A stretch of 64,000 nt of DNA, from positions 310,001 to 374,000 of the forward strand of contig JABYQU010000018.1 in the NCBI GenBank assembly GCA_022264855.1, read 5' to 3'. The notes under the pieces are model-generated. The model had not been told where the DNA came from, did not search any database, and saw only the letters and a list, made by a program, of their open reading frames with translations. Below, in pieces: positions 12,001 to 20,395 of the stretch (position 1 is its first letter; every line of letters starts with the position of its first letter). The stretch comes from Lenzites betulinus (taxonomy: Eukaryota > Basidiomycota > Agaricomycetes > Polyporales > Polyporaceae). The translations under genes and the position numbers were made by a program.

Positions 12001-15000
12001 CTGCTACGGTGTCCCAGAGCATTTGTTCGTAGAGGACGTGGGTCGCGCGGGGCGAGAGGTTCCATACCATCCACACCGTGGGGGCGTCCCATCCAGGCTT
12101 CTCCGTTTCCGAGTCTGGGCACTCGAGTTGGACGTCCTCCTCACCAGTGATGGTTATCAGTGCCTGGCGGAGGCGCGGAAGCATTTCGTTTAGTCTCTCC
12201 TTCGTCAGGCATCCAGGTCCTAGGACGTCGATCATGCACGTGGTTCCGGAGGGGAGTTTGTCGAAGGCGGCAAGGCGGCGCGGGGTGATGGAGCGTAGGT
12301 GGTCCTGCGGGCTGTGCGCGTGGATCGCCGGGAAACCGCCACTCGGCATTGCGGTAACGCACATTACTCCGGAGCGCGTTAGGAGCTGGGCGTGCGTGGG
12401 CAGCCATGGTCCAGGTTGGTCTTCGCGGGCGAGGAGCTCGGTCTGCAGCACCCGATATACGCGAGGCATGACGTCCTCCTTTTCTTCGTCAATAGGCATG
12501 GTGTGCGTTCGGGGGGGTTCGTCCTGCGACGCGCGGTACTGCCTAGGTTCCGACTCACGCGTTCTTCCATTAGGCAGCAGGTCCATTGGGCGGGGTCCTG
12601 TACGCAGTTCATCCCTTCGGGGCGCTCGCGTGTCGTAGTTCGTTGGTATGCGTATCTTCCCCGCTTCGTTCCAATCGTGTTCGTTCGTATCGGGGTACGG
12701 TTGGGTTACGAGGCTCGTTTCTGTTGTCGGTGCTGTGTTCCAGTTCGATGCTAGTAGGCCATTGGCGGTTGAGTCAGGGGAGGTTCAAGGCGGAGGCCGC
12801 AGTGGTGACGTACCATGGCGCCAGTATTCTCCTTCGCCCGCCGGTATCATACAGTCGTGCGCGGTACTTCCTCGGGCACGCGCGGTGGCGCTTTCAGTCC
12901 CCATGCCACTTTCTTGTACTCTTGTTGCTGGGCCGATGGATAGTTCGACGCCGTACTCAGCCAGCGCTGACTGGATGTTTTGTGCTTGCTGCAGTAGGAG
13001 CGCGAGTCTTGCGTTGTTGGGGCCGTTCGGCATAGTGTGGCAGGTTCCGGCTGCAAGGTCATCGGTTGCTTGCATCACCAGCATGTTGCTTTGAGGCGGT
13101 GGGGGGGTCCAGACTTCCGCGCTTGGCGGGTCCTCCTGTTGCGACGGGTTAGGGATTCGCCTTCACACTGGTTCGTCACTTACTAGCCACACGGTGTGCC
13201 CCAAGATCGCCTCTTCCCATGCCTGGTATTGCCCCTCACCGTCTAGCATGAGTCCATCTCCATTTCCCGATGTTCCTGTGTCTCTCCAGCCTTTCTTCGC
13301 GAGGTCACCCGTCGGCGGCAGCTCTTGGCTTCGTCCTAGCGCGTCCAGGTCTTCTTGTGTCCATTGGTGGGTGGGTGACCCTTCCGTTAGGCGGTAGGCG
13401 CTATTACTATGCGTCGTTTGTCACGTGGAGTCCATTGGAGGTGTGTTCCGGTCGCAGCGAGTGCCAGATGCGGTGGGGAGGGTTGAGCGTGTTCAGTCCA
13501 CAGCAGCGAGGAGCGCAGGTCGGGTGGGGGCTGAGCGTGCGTCGCGTCTTGGGCGCATGGTGCCACTCCGATTCCGGTGTCGGAGTGAGGCGCGGGATCG
13601 CGCCAACATCGTCGCGAATAGCGTAGGCATTGAGGGATTAGCTCGCGTCGCGGTATTCCAGCAGTCCGCAAGTGTTTGCAACTGCTTGCGGGCTTTGTTT
13701 GGTTCTCTTTGTTAGCCGCTCATCGAGCTCTGCGGCCGTCTATCTTGTGTGTGCTTCGGCATCTTCCAGTGTAGATGCTTACTATGTGCTTTACCTAGTT
13801 CTTGTTGTATCCATTGGGACTTCGCGTTCTGTTAATGCTGCTTCTCATTGGCTTTTCAGATTGCGTGAGCGGTTCCTATTGTCTTCTGCTTGCGCGCCGT
13901 ACCTTGTGTGCCTTTGTCATCCGATTTCTTACAGTATGTTACAGTGCCCCCTTCGACTTATGTTGAGGGTGCCATTTCTACCGACCATTTTTAGTTGTCG
14001 TTTGTTTGTGAGTCTAACTCTTTCTCCTCTATTACTTGCCGTTTGTTTTCACTCATGTTTCTGCAGCACTTTCCGGTCTTGTTTCTGTGTCGTTCCTCCG
14101 GCTTTGCATTACCTGTTCTTGTGCTAGGTTCGCGTCCTCACATTTCAGGGTGTGCGCCGGATTTGGGAGAACAGAGTGGTACGCGTGGCTAGTGTGCCTG
14201 TTCTGATCTCGCCATCATCGGTGTTTCTTGTCTTGGCGAGTATCGTCTGATCGGTACCGGTTCGTCCACTTGTTTTATACTCATCCTCCTGCTCTTCTAC
14301 TGAGCCCTTTACACCCACAGGCATTCTGGTCATCCTTCGTGTTCTTCTAGCAGCCTCACAGAAGGGGTTTTTATTATAGTCCCACGTCAGCCGGTACGCT
14401 ATTCTGCCACTCGGCGTTTTCTCGCCGTGTTTGCGCCGCCTGCCGCTGTTGTCGATGCGTCTCAGTCAGCTATCTGTGGGCGGCCGCGAATCACATGCTG
14501 TGTCAGCGCGGTTGAGCGTTCTGGGTGTCAGGCATCTCACCTACTGCATTTCGCCGTGGCACCCTCGTCCATATGCCATCAGTCCTCTCGCTCTCCTCCT
14601 CTCTCCTTGAGTACGGGCATCCTTCGCGTGACTCTACCGAAGTGTTCGGCGAGTTTGTATGCGATCCAGTTCCATCCGGTGAGGGTCACGGTTCTGTCTG
14701 GTACGTATTCCACTGTCAGGTATATCATCGCCGTCGTTGACCTTTCGACGTTGTTCTCGACCACCAGCTCGACCGTCTCTTTCTCGAAGGATTTCACTCC
14801 TATTATCTTCCCTTCTACTCCGATGTCCTCGTCGTCTGGGGAGTCGTCTCCGTCGTCATCTTCGTCGTCTTCTGGACTCTCGCTCGGTCCCGTAATTTCG
14901 AGTAGTCGTACCGATTGGCCGATTACGATTGGGCGGTCCGGCATGAAAGCGACGTCACACCACAGTATGTGTTTCCATTCGAAGCTTTCAGGATTGTAGA

Positions 15001-17281
15001 TGGGAGCTGATCCCCTCACTCTCACGCGTAGGGTGTTTGTGCCGTTGGGAGGGGGGGGCATAGCGGCTGGGTAGTGGGGCCAGATTGAAGGGGAGGTGGG
15101 TACGTGTCGTCTTCCCCTCCTGGTTTTTATCGACTGCTTGCTTATCACGGTGGGAACTTCTCTCCCTACATCTAGCCGTGTTCGTTCCGGTGCCGCGGCG
15201 CATCGCTGTCGTGTGTCATTTAGATTCGTGCGTTTAGTTATCTCATACTTAGTTTACCTTCCTTCCTGCTTCAGGTTACTCTTACAGGTTCTGTTTGTTG
15301 TTTCAGATTTTTAGTTTGACTTTGTTTTGGGTGGAGCGTTTCATGATCATCTGTTTTGCTTTACTGGTCCTGTCATCAGTTCCCATACATTTCTACTAGT
15401 TATATGTCCTTGGGAGGTATCGCATGTCTGGTGTGGTTACTTCAGTTATACCTTTAGTTTGTTATTTACACTTGGTTGTGGGGCCACTATATTCTGGGTT
15501 GGGTCCTTTTTGATTGATTTTATTGAGGGTTATGAAAATCAGCCCACGTTTCGTTCTACTGTTGTAACTTGTGTACATACTTAAACGTTCTGGTGACAGC
15601 ATAGTCCTATTATGATATTGAAAGCTCCTAGTGGGTTTTAGTCCTTTCTACATTGTTTTTTGGATCATTGTTGGTGCCCAGTGACTTTCAGGTAGTTAGT
15701 GGTTTCCCATTCCTGTGTGGATTGATTATTCTATTGTTTATGGGGGTTTAGTTGCTATTCGGCAGCGATTTGTGGCATGACATTCATTAGTTGCACATTA
15801 TGTCCCGTCCATGGTTCCCTGTCTTCAGATTCGCTTCTATGTATGGGTTTGTACAGTCCATCTGGGTGGTGGTTCCTGTGCTGTTGTGTTGCATGTTTGT
15901 GTGAGGTTGATTTGTCCTTCAGTATGTTGTCATCTTGATCCCGCGGGAGGTGTAGCGTCTCCTTCTTTCATAGTAAGGCAGGGACAGGTGTGAGCGAGAC
16001 ACCCAACTTTCCATGCTCAGCCATCAGGGAGGATCACCAATGTCAAGTTGGGTCTGGATAGTATCTGAATGTGCATTTGTGCGCTGTGTTATATTTGCGC
16101 CCCAGACATCTCCTTCTGGCAGCCGGGCCACGACTTGTGGGGCATGGTTAGTAGGGGGAACGAGGTGTACAGGGGCATTGAGGAGTGTTCCAGTATCTTC
16201 CGGCGCAGGAATTCGTTTGGCAGGGCAGACTGGTAAATCAAGGGGGCTACGGAGCCTGAAGGTGAATTCGGGCACCAAAGCGCCCAGGGCCATGCAGAGC
16301 AGCGCCTGCGGTTAGGATCTGGCATCTACATCGAGCCGCTGCTAATTATTGATGTGTACATATTACTGATGGCGAGGGGATCGGGCTGCCTCCGGGGTGG
16401 CACTTTAACTCATGCATGTGTAGGCTCAGCGTTGAACGGGTCGCGTTCTGCTGTTGTATCGGGACAGCCACTACATCAGCATATACTAGAGCATCGTCTG
16501 CAATGGCACCTCGCTCTTGTCTAGAGGTGTTCGCTTGCGTCAGAAGACTCTTGCGGAGCTCGTGTATCGCGTCTGTTGGTAGTTGAGTGATGTACCAGTT
16601 TCATCTTATCTTATCTCGTTTGCCGCGGTGGTCGGCGCTCTAGGCGTGTCGGTCTCGTCTCTAGGTTAGGGTTATGTCTCAGTTCCTCCCCCTCTAGAAT
16701 TCACCTGCGTGTTGGTATCTATACGGTTGTTCATGGGCCGGTAAGAGTTGTCGTTTTGTCCCCGAGGGGTGGCTCCTAGGAGCTTACTCCGAAGAGTTTC
16801 AAATGTGGTGTGGGTCTGGCTACATGTGTCCGTGTTGGACTCCACGCTGGCAAGGTATCCCTCCTGCTGTTGACTTCCTCCGTCATGCCACATTCTACTG
16901 TGTCTAGGGGTTGGTGGCTTGCGTCGAGCATGTGTTCATCGTCCCGAGTCGTGGTTGCTTGTCTTTCTGTTCGTCTGGCATATCTCAATTGTGTTCTCGT
17001 ACCATTGGTGTGATTGATTTCGTGTTTACTGGTCATAGGATTCTTTATGTGTTCCGTGGGTTCGCACTCCTATGCATTGTTTGGAGGGAGGTATTTCTTA
17101 TGTATTCGTCAGGTTATGGCACCTGCGATGCCCCCACGGCGAGCTGGCTCAGGCTCAGACCGTGGGAAAGTGCGACCAGGTGGTGGTGCGTGGAAGAGGA
17201 GCTTTGGTGCGTCAGATCTGATTGGATTGCCCAGTGCATGCGAGCTCATACTTCGCAACAGTGTTCCCAGAAGTCCAGTGA
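2399..17281 (+). CDS. Small secreted protein gene interrupted by a LINE
   Basis: Predicted exons are 2399-2607, 2675-2747, 2824-2959 and, beyond the inserted element, 17262-17281; introns 1 and 2 have GT..AG ends (GTGCGT and GTACGT donors). The N-terminus is a typical signal peptide (MQFLAILALAASMGLVVA), followed by a small Cys-containing domain with about seven cysteines. The four exons sum to 438 nt, giving 145 residues in frame, which supports the model. The retrotransposon entered at the 5' splice site of intron 3: the duplicated target (2958-2972 and 17205-17219) contains the GTGCGT donor, so the exon 3 boundary survives but intron 3 is now about 14.3 kb. The gene is probably non-functional, unless the element is spliced out. 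I do not recognise the family. It could be an effector-like or cell-wall protein. Confidence 0.6.
2958..2972 (+). repeat. Target-site duplication, left copy
   Basis: TGGTGCGTCAGATCT, identical over 15 bp to 17205-17219, directly abuts the poly(T) (poly(A) of the minus-strand element). This is the expected footprint of target-primed reverse transcription. Confidence 0.9.
2973..3002 (-). repeat. Poly(A) tail of the LINE
   Basis: Uninterrupted run of about 30 T on the plus strand (the first T at 2972 is shared with the target-site duplication). It marks the 3' terminus of the minus-strand element. Confidence 0.92.
3130..8277 (-). CDS. LINE ORF2: endonuclease, reverse transcriptase, RNase H
   Basis: 1715 residues without a stop. 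An AP-type endonuclease occupies about residues 105-350: LNMRG (109), QETHL (144, catalytic Glu), VYAPN (224), GDFNVV (257), SRIDRIYV (316) and TDHRLTSV (343, terminal His). The reverse transcriptase spans about 590-890, with the palm motif FADD near 843. RNase HI spans about 1285-1425, with the Asp-Glu-Asp-Asp set at YTDGS (1290), AAEAY (about 1334), TDSMY (about 1356) and NEGAD (about 1416). A zf-RVT-like region lies at about 1500-1560 (SFFWKLMHG-like then CRVC...H..C). A further Cys-rich stretch at about 1140-1198 (CKSSRC, then CKCVQCMHDR and GCDDPARC) sits between RT and RNase H. All catalytic residues appear present, so the enzyme may be active. The first ATG was taken as start; an internal start would leave the catalytic domains unaffected. 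Confidence 0.93.
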   Translation of the reverse strand: MHGTMETRASAGREGGGPRTAETAPDDRPAEYSSCAAMAGRSVDRRAVGVANEAGPHERSRQGRGRPEMLPRDTNDSGMPVYTNVRRATSENENNASKKSSGRLRIASLNMRGAGAVSGDEPGDKWMRINQLVKEKRIGILALQETHLTEERAATLNNLFHDSLVVYPSPDPASPNSARGVAFAVNKNVMEIEIGVMHEHIVPGRAASISLRWGARNRIRIVNVYAPNNMCENAEFWELLNARLGRSGEEKPDLLVGDFNVVEAQHDRAPARLDPRTARESLGALKTKLCMTDGWRNTYPDERDFTFMQTGTGSQSRIDRIYVTDELLPKSADWRIDEPGINTDHRLTSVSLANYADPYIGRGRWTIPRAVIVDRLFMDEVVAAGISVMNEIESTSTPEHNVKVIETYTALKNKITCRARQRAKELYAKWEKKIKDLKDKIKMVTADGIDDGMKGKRNRVTLTELKCALAKVEEKRFEGRRCDAKTRQWIDGERVTRFWLGQGKERVRRVPLYELRRAGGDAAGLANRSCEMAKLAKEHYDGLQRDSVDESSDEYLGAISNALAETEVTLTSRQKGQMGDRLTTAETRQALRGAAARKAAGLDGLTAELWQALDRRWEKDVRSDKPAFNIAALMTKVFNAIQAEGLPVESRFAEGWICPIYKMKGDTRDINNYRPITVLNSDYKIFTKVLAVRLAAVADALIHCDQAGFVPGRKIHDNVKLSRLLMDYAEAEEIDGVIVALDQEKAYDRVNHSYLWAVLKRMNFPKRFIDTVQALYKEAKSAVMLNGVVSPFFKVVRGVRQGDPLSCLLFNLAIEPLACSLRASPLAGIEVPGLPERIVSTMFADDTTVFLRSTDSYNLMNDILDKWCEGSRAKFNGPKTVIIPIGPTSSRDRLRKERSMVDGGPPLPPEVKILEEGEGTRVLGAWIGPAYDDCGPWARVTETIKSNLERWERRNPTLKGRQVIVNMELGGRTQYLARVQGMPSAVEAHLEKLGSRFLWGGAKAAVAKTSTTKRLDHGGLRVLNVGARNEAIELMWLKGYLDLSPTRPKWAFVADALIAKAILASERRVDLRARVNVFLQTWGVNTAVTAGLPRDLARMIKVARKYNVRLDSPLPKEDLIKTLPIWYHFALVHSRSSANCKSSRCLRNNHDVITVADCLSVIRAPTAADTHRNRRDCKCVQCMHDRNVLGCDDPARCAKAASAILGRLRDKWRPGTNANTDGLSLTRAQRDRNLVNATARDVLTFDPSITQGMPIGNAFRVFLQNGEEHGPRACRPIRPFQLECESTVVYTDGSCDENGASDARAGAGIWFGEGDERNAALRVPGGCQTNQAAEAYAVLAAAESTPDFAPLKVVTDSMYVYKGLTTQLEGWEDRGWLGVENEEILRRVVARLRRRGAITTLQWIKGHSGDPGNEGADRLAAEGARQVRVDLLPLRARDIRFLPSGMRLATLTQKLAYAGVLEWKAGAARPASERAVHMVQAALAEDLNLFPKDRTIWRNIWGKEMSVKVSCFFWKLMHGAHKVGKYWSNIPGYEQRSLCRVCEVEESMAHILYECAAPGQATLWSLADHALRGRGLQPLRRSLGAILGIPSLKAPDGIGQAGEGKSRLLKIVLSETAFLVWKVRCERVIEWDGDDGRVHAEKQLQRVWKNVINERIRLDAARTNKAWKRRRIPPRVVLDTWAGTLHDEASLPEDWTGTPGVLVGTPFDGDGIRTG
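8670..11570 (-). CDS. LINE gag-like ORF B, in four frame segments
   Basis: A second gag-like module read in consecutive -1-related frames: 11570 to about 11055, 11112-10867, 10897 to about 9650, and 9731-8670. The middle is low-complexity and charged; a TYAQVL motif near 11020 is typical of retroelement gag N-terminal regions. The last segment has a folded domain ending in a CX2CX4HX4C knuckle (CACCHSADHLTHKC) and an Arg/Gly tail (RGRGRG). It resembles ORF A in the region before and through the knuckle. Two of the frame changes (near 11058 and 9650) coincide with the heptamer C CCC CCG in the upstream zero frame; the one between 10914 and 10867 has no such explanation. The protein is either made by frameshifting or broken by one-base losses. 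Expected role: RNA-binding protein of the retrotransposition particle. Confidence 0.6.
11468..13084 (-). CDS. LINE gag-like ORF A with one in-frame TGA
   Basis: A single frame from 13084 to 11468, interrupted only by a TGA at 12785-12787; the conventional ATG after the stop is at 12586 (372 residues). The C-terminal half contains a gag-like domain (ASPIEGAA, then W..WRGVLMRTTF) and a CX2CX4HX4C knuckle (CKICHGVDHTTHLC), followed by a basic tail. The same order (hydrophobic domain, Pro-Pro, W..WR, CCHC, GW) occurs in ORF B, so the two look like an old tandem duplication. Near its end, at 11516-11522, the zero frame carries C CCC CCG, and a -1 shift there enters ORF B. Expected role: nucleic-acid-binding gag-like protein. 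The region upstream of the TGA (13084-12788) looks coding but its boundary is uncertain. Confidence 0.65.
13090..17204 (-). other. Long 5' region of the LINE
   Basis: About 4 kb between the 5' end of the element and ORF A. The plus strand is rich in T and G (A and C on the element strand) and, apart from the acidic ORF at 15148-14579, open frames are short. The frame at 16293-16024 (89 codons) is a weaker candidate. I see no tandem subunits of the kind that form promoters in some LINEs. Confidence 0.4.
14579..15148 (-). CDS. Acidic ORF in the LINE 5' region, unknown
   Basis: 189 codons open on the element strand in a region otherwise full of stops. The predicted protein is soluble, with an Asp/Glu-rich stretch at about residues 95-110 (ESPEDDEDDDGDD) and hydrophobic strands on either side. 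I recognise no domain. It might be a small accessory protein of the element, a remnant of a captured gene, or chance. It is in the same frame as ORF A but separated from it by many stops. Confidence 0.35.
   Translation of the reverse strand: MISKQSIKTRRGRRHVPTSPSIWPHYPAAMPPPPNGTNTLRVRVRGSAPIYNPESFEWKHILWCDVAFMPDRPIVIGQSVRLLEITGPSESPEDDEDDDGDDSPDDEDIGVEGKIIGVKSFEKETVELVVENNVERSTTAMIYLTVEYVPDRTVTLTGWNWIAYKLAEHFGRVTRRMPVLKERGGERED
17205..17219 (+). repeat. Target-site duplication, right copy
   Basis: Second copy of TGGTGCGTCAGATCT, at the 5' end of the minus-strand LINE; it continues into the original intron 3 sequence of the secreted-protein gene. Confidence 0.9.
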
Positions 17282-17611
17282 GGGTCTGGCGGTGTTCATC
17301 ACCGATAAAGCTGTCCGGGTAACAGAGCCGAGTAGAAAGTTGTATGGATCTTCGACGGGATCAGAAGCTCGGTGATATGATTTGTTTGTCTCCTAAATTT
17401 GTGGCCTTGTTCGCAGTGTACAACATGTTATGATCGGTTTGGATGGAAATTTTGAAGGGGTTCAAAAGGCCGAGCTGAATTGCACAGGATACAACCATAA
17501 TATCTATCATTACTATCTGTTTCTGGTGAGTATATAGACACGTATCGTAGCCGTAAAGAGCACTACCTTTATTGGCACACCATGGCGCCAAATTCGTTGA
17601 TGAGCGGTCCT

Positions 17612-20309
17612 CTAGTTGTCTACGAGCTTGATACCCAACTCCTCCGCGATGATCGTAGCTGCCTTCTCTCCGATGACAATTGCAGTCGAGTACGTGTTCT
17701 GTGCAGACCAGTGCCGTCAGAAATCACCCCTGACAGACGTGAATAACGTCTGGCTCACCGCGCCAACGTTTGCAGGACAGATCGATATGTCTGCACGCCC
17801 GAGCCCGACGGTGGATCAAATATGTCAACGCACGACCCAACCGATATCCGCGCAGTGCTCGACCCACCTGTGACCTTCAAGCCCTCCACGCCGTACACGT
17901 TCAGTCGGGAGTCCACCACACCGCCTTCCTCCCTCTTCTTCATCGTGCACGTTGCCATCTGCTCTCACGTCAGTGATCAGCGCTTCAAGCCGACATATCG
18001 ACAACACGCTGCGCCGCCGACCGTCGTCTGTCGGGGATATACTTACCGAGTGCCATGTTGTAGCCACAGCCCGCCTGATGTACGCCTCCACGGCCTTGTC
18101 GTCCTCCGTGCTGTACTCTATGTCCGGGGAATCAATCGGTACCGGTACATTCTGTGCACTGATCGCAGCTTTACTGCCGGGCGCAAATTCTGGGTGGTTC
18201 GCGACCTCGCCCCGGTACGATGACATACGGCGCGCAAACTCGCGCGAGCGCTTGTACCCCCATACGTGGAGAGCGAGCTCCTCTGGACTGCACAGACGAA
18301 GCTCAGCCTTCCTATCCCGACATGTACGGGTGCAGAACAACGGATGCTTACGCATCAAGGTACCCAGGGTGGAATTCTAGCGGGGTCTGGGCGTCGTCGG
18401 CGGACGTGACGTGGACGTAGCCGACAGACACGGGGTGCTGGATGTACCACCCAATGTTGAAGGCCTTCTCGGCTGGAGCTACCGAGCGGTCACCTGTATA
18501 TCTGTACGCATGCGAGACGCGTCAGTAGATGCTCACAATATTGGCAAAGTGCACTATGCACTCACACAGCCAACGTGCCCATCCAGAGGACGGGCTTATC
18601 TGGGGCGGGAAGATAGTATTCTTCCCAGCGTCTGCGGAAGCTCTCGCCGATTTGAGCTAACTCATCCTTGTTGGGGCGTAACTTCACGCCTGCGTCGAGT
18701 CCGCTGAAATTCTCGATGATTCAGTACGCAATTGCTCAAACATAGAGGCGTGGCCTAACTTGTCAGCGAGCAAACCCTTCTTATTCTCTTGCCATTCTTT
18801 GGTCCATTCTATAGAGCATCAGTAGAAGCTCTTAAGCAAGTCGTGGAGGCCTCCTCACTCGCAACCTCTGCCTCGTTGTTTGTCACAATGCCGTCCAGGG
18901 TATCTGCGGCATCGGTGGTAAAGTACGAAGGGAAGATGACCTGGTGGTCTACGCTCCGTGTTTCACCGTCAGCTTCCTGAGCCCGACATCATGTTGAAAT
19001 GTCCGTGTGACTCACCTTGGTAATTCTCGCCCACCCCGGGAAGGTCAACGATTTGCTTGATTCCTACCCGATCCAAGACATTCTTAGATCCTATACCGGA
19101 GCGCTCTAAGATGGCGGGTGATCCAAAAGCCCCCGCAGAGATGATAATCATGCGCCGCGCAATTGCCGTTCGTACTTGTTCCTTGGTATCGGCGGTGCTC
19201 GCAACATACTGTACACCTACCGCGCGCGCGCCCCTGCAAACGTCTCAGCACAAGGAGGTTGGGGCTACAAAACACTGTGCCCACTCAAATATGACCTTCT
19301 TCACATGATGATTGGGCACAACTTGAAGGTTGGGAAGTTCCCGGTTGTAGATGTAGTTGTGAGGTATATCCGAGCGCTTTCCGGTCTCCGCATCGATCCA
19401 CCTACATTCGCATCAGCACAGGTACAAAGTAGATAGAAGCTTGAAGTTTTACTAACTTCTGCCAGCGCTGCGAATGTCGTCATTCTGGTAAGTAGGGCCT
19501 CACGCACTATGCGGACCGGCCGTACTTACGCCGTACTTGTTGCACTCGAAAAGGCCGTTCACGTCATCCGTCTTCGTGCGCGTCTTGTCGTACCGCGCTG
19601 CCACGTCCAGGAAGTCCTCTCCAAACCGCGTGGAGTGTCCACCATGCGACACCTTCAGCGGACCGGAGTAGCCGTGTGTGGGCTTCCCTTTTTCGAGCTG
19701 GTATGTCTCGCACTGAATTGTTTTGCAAGACACGCTTGTCAGTCTTTCGCTTCCGATGTGGCCGGCGAGCTTCGCGAATCGCCATACCTTGCGAAGCAGA
19801 GGGAGTAGATCGGTGGCGCTCCAACCGTTATTCCCGTACACATTCGCCCAGTCATCGTAATCAGACGCGGCTGCCCGGGCGTACATCGTGACTACGTAAG
19901 GTGGTCATCAGTTGTAAGCTTTTTGGGAGGGGCGTCTGTGAGGAGCATGCCAACATACAGTTCACGCTCGATCCTCCACCCACGCATTGCCCGCAGGGCA
20001 CGACTGGTGCGCGTCCACCCAAGGCCGCACTCTCCTTCCCGACATGGAACCTGACCGTTGTGCTCCCCGGTCGGAGGTGGTAAAGGTACCGTGCGGGTTG
20101 CAGGTGTAAGGGGTCGTTGTGAGTCGGAGGACCAGCTTCCAGCACCAAGATGCTTAAGGACGGGTCTGCGGCAGCCAGACGTGCAGCAATGATGCACCCG
20201 CATGTCCCACCTAAGGAGAAGCAAACGGTCAGCAAGTATGGTCAAGGCCAAGGGAGTTGTGTCAACACATACCGCCGGCGATGATAATGTCGTAGGTATC
20301 GTGGCCCAT
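17612..20309 (-). CDS. Alcohol oxidase-type GMC oxidoreductase
   Basis: FAD enzyme of the GMC family, alcohol (methanol) oxidase type: oxidises short primary alcohols to aldehydes and makes H2O2, often supporting lignin-degrading peroxidases. Fifteen exons join in frame to 1800 nt (599 residues): 20309-20273, 20210-19959, 19891-19788, 19712-19530, 19467-19457, 19401-19285, 19233-19016, 18948-18859, 18808-18760, 18703-18566, 18501-18352, 18287-18047, 17958-17868, 17790-17759, 17698-17612. The FAD-binding GGGTCG motif follows MGHDTYDIIIA at the N-terminus; GGGSSVNF and SGAFGSPAILERSGIG are the two family signatures; the catalytic pair is His in TTWHS and Asn in NTYSTA. The family label rests on the N-terminus, the WIDAETGKRSD stretch and the C-terminal block, which fit alcohol oxidases better than aryl-alcohol oxidases. 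No signal peptide, consistent with a peroxisomal or unconventionally secreted enzyme. No stop or frameshift. Confidence 0.88.
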
Positions 20310-20372
20310 AGAGAGAAAGACTCAGACAATCTAGGTGAGCGTGAAAGTGGGGGGGCACAAGGAGAGTTCGGC

Positions 20373-20395
20373 ATTTATAAGGGGGGTATATATAT
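20373..20395 (-). promoter_or_regulatory. TATA elements of the alcohol oxidase gene
   Basis: On the minus strand, TATAAAT (about 20379-20373) and a TATATATA run (about 20395-20387) lie 65-85 bp upstream of the ATG at 20309. Two TATA-like elements suggest an inducible, strongly expressed gene. Confidence 0.5.

Larger units (their letters stand above)
2973..17204 (-). mobile_element. Giant non-LTR retrotransposon (LINE), 14.2 kb
   Basis: The element is bounded by a perfect 15-bp target-site duplication and ends at its 3' side in about 30 A residues (T run at 2973-3002 on the plus strand). On the minus strand, 5' to 3', it has a long 5' region (17204 to about 13.1 kb), an optional acidic ORF (15148-14579), gag-like ORF A (13084-11468), gag-like ORF B in several frame segments (11570-8670), ORF2 with AP-endonuclease, reverse transcriptase, RNase H and a terminal zinc-binding region (8277-3130), and a short 3' UTR. 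The domain order matches Tad-like and related fungal LINEs, but most of those are about 5-8 kb. The intact ORF2, perfect duplication and uninterrupted A tail suggest recent insertion. A nested insertion in the 5' half cannot be excluded without other copies. Confidence 0.88.
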
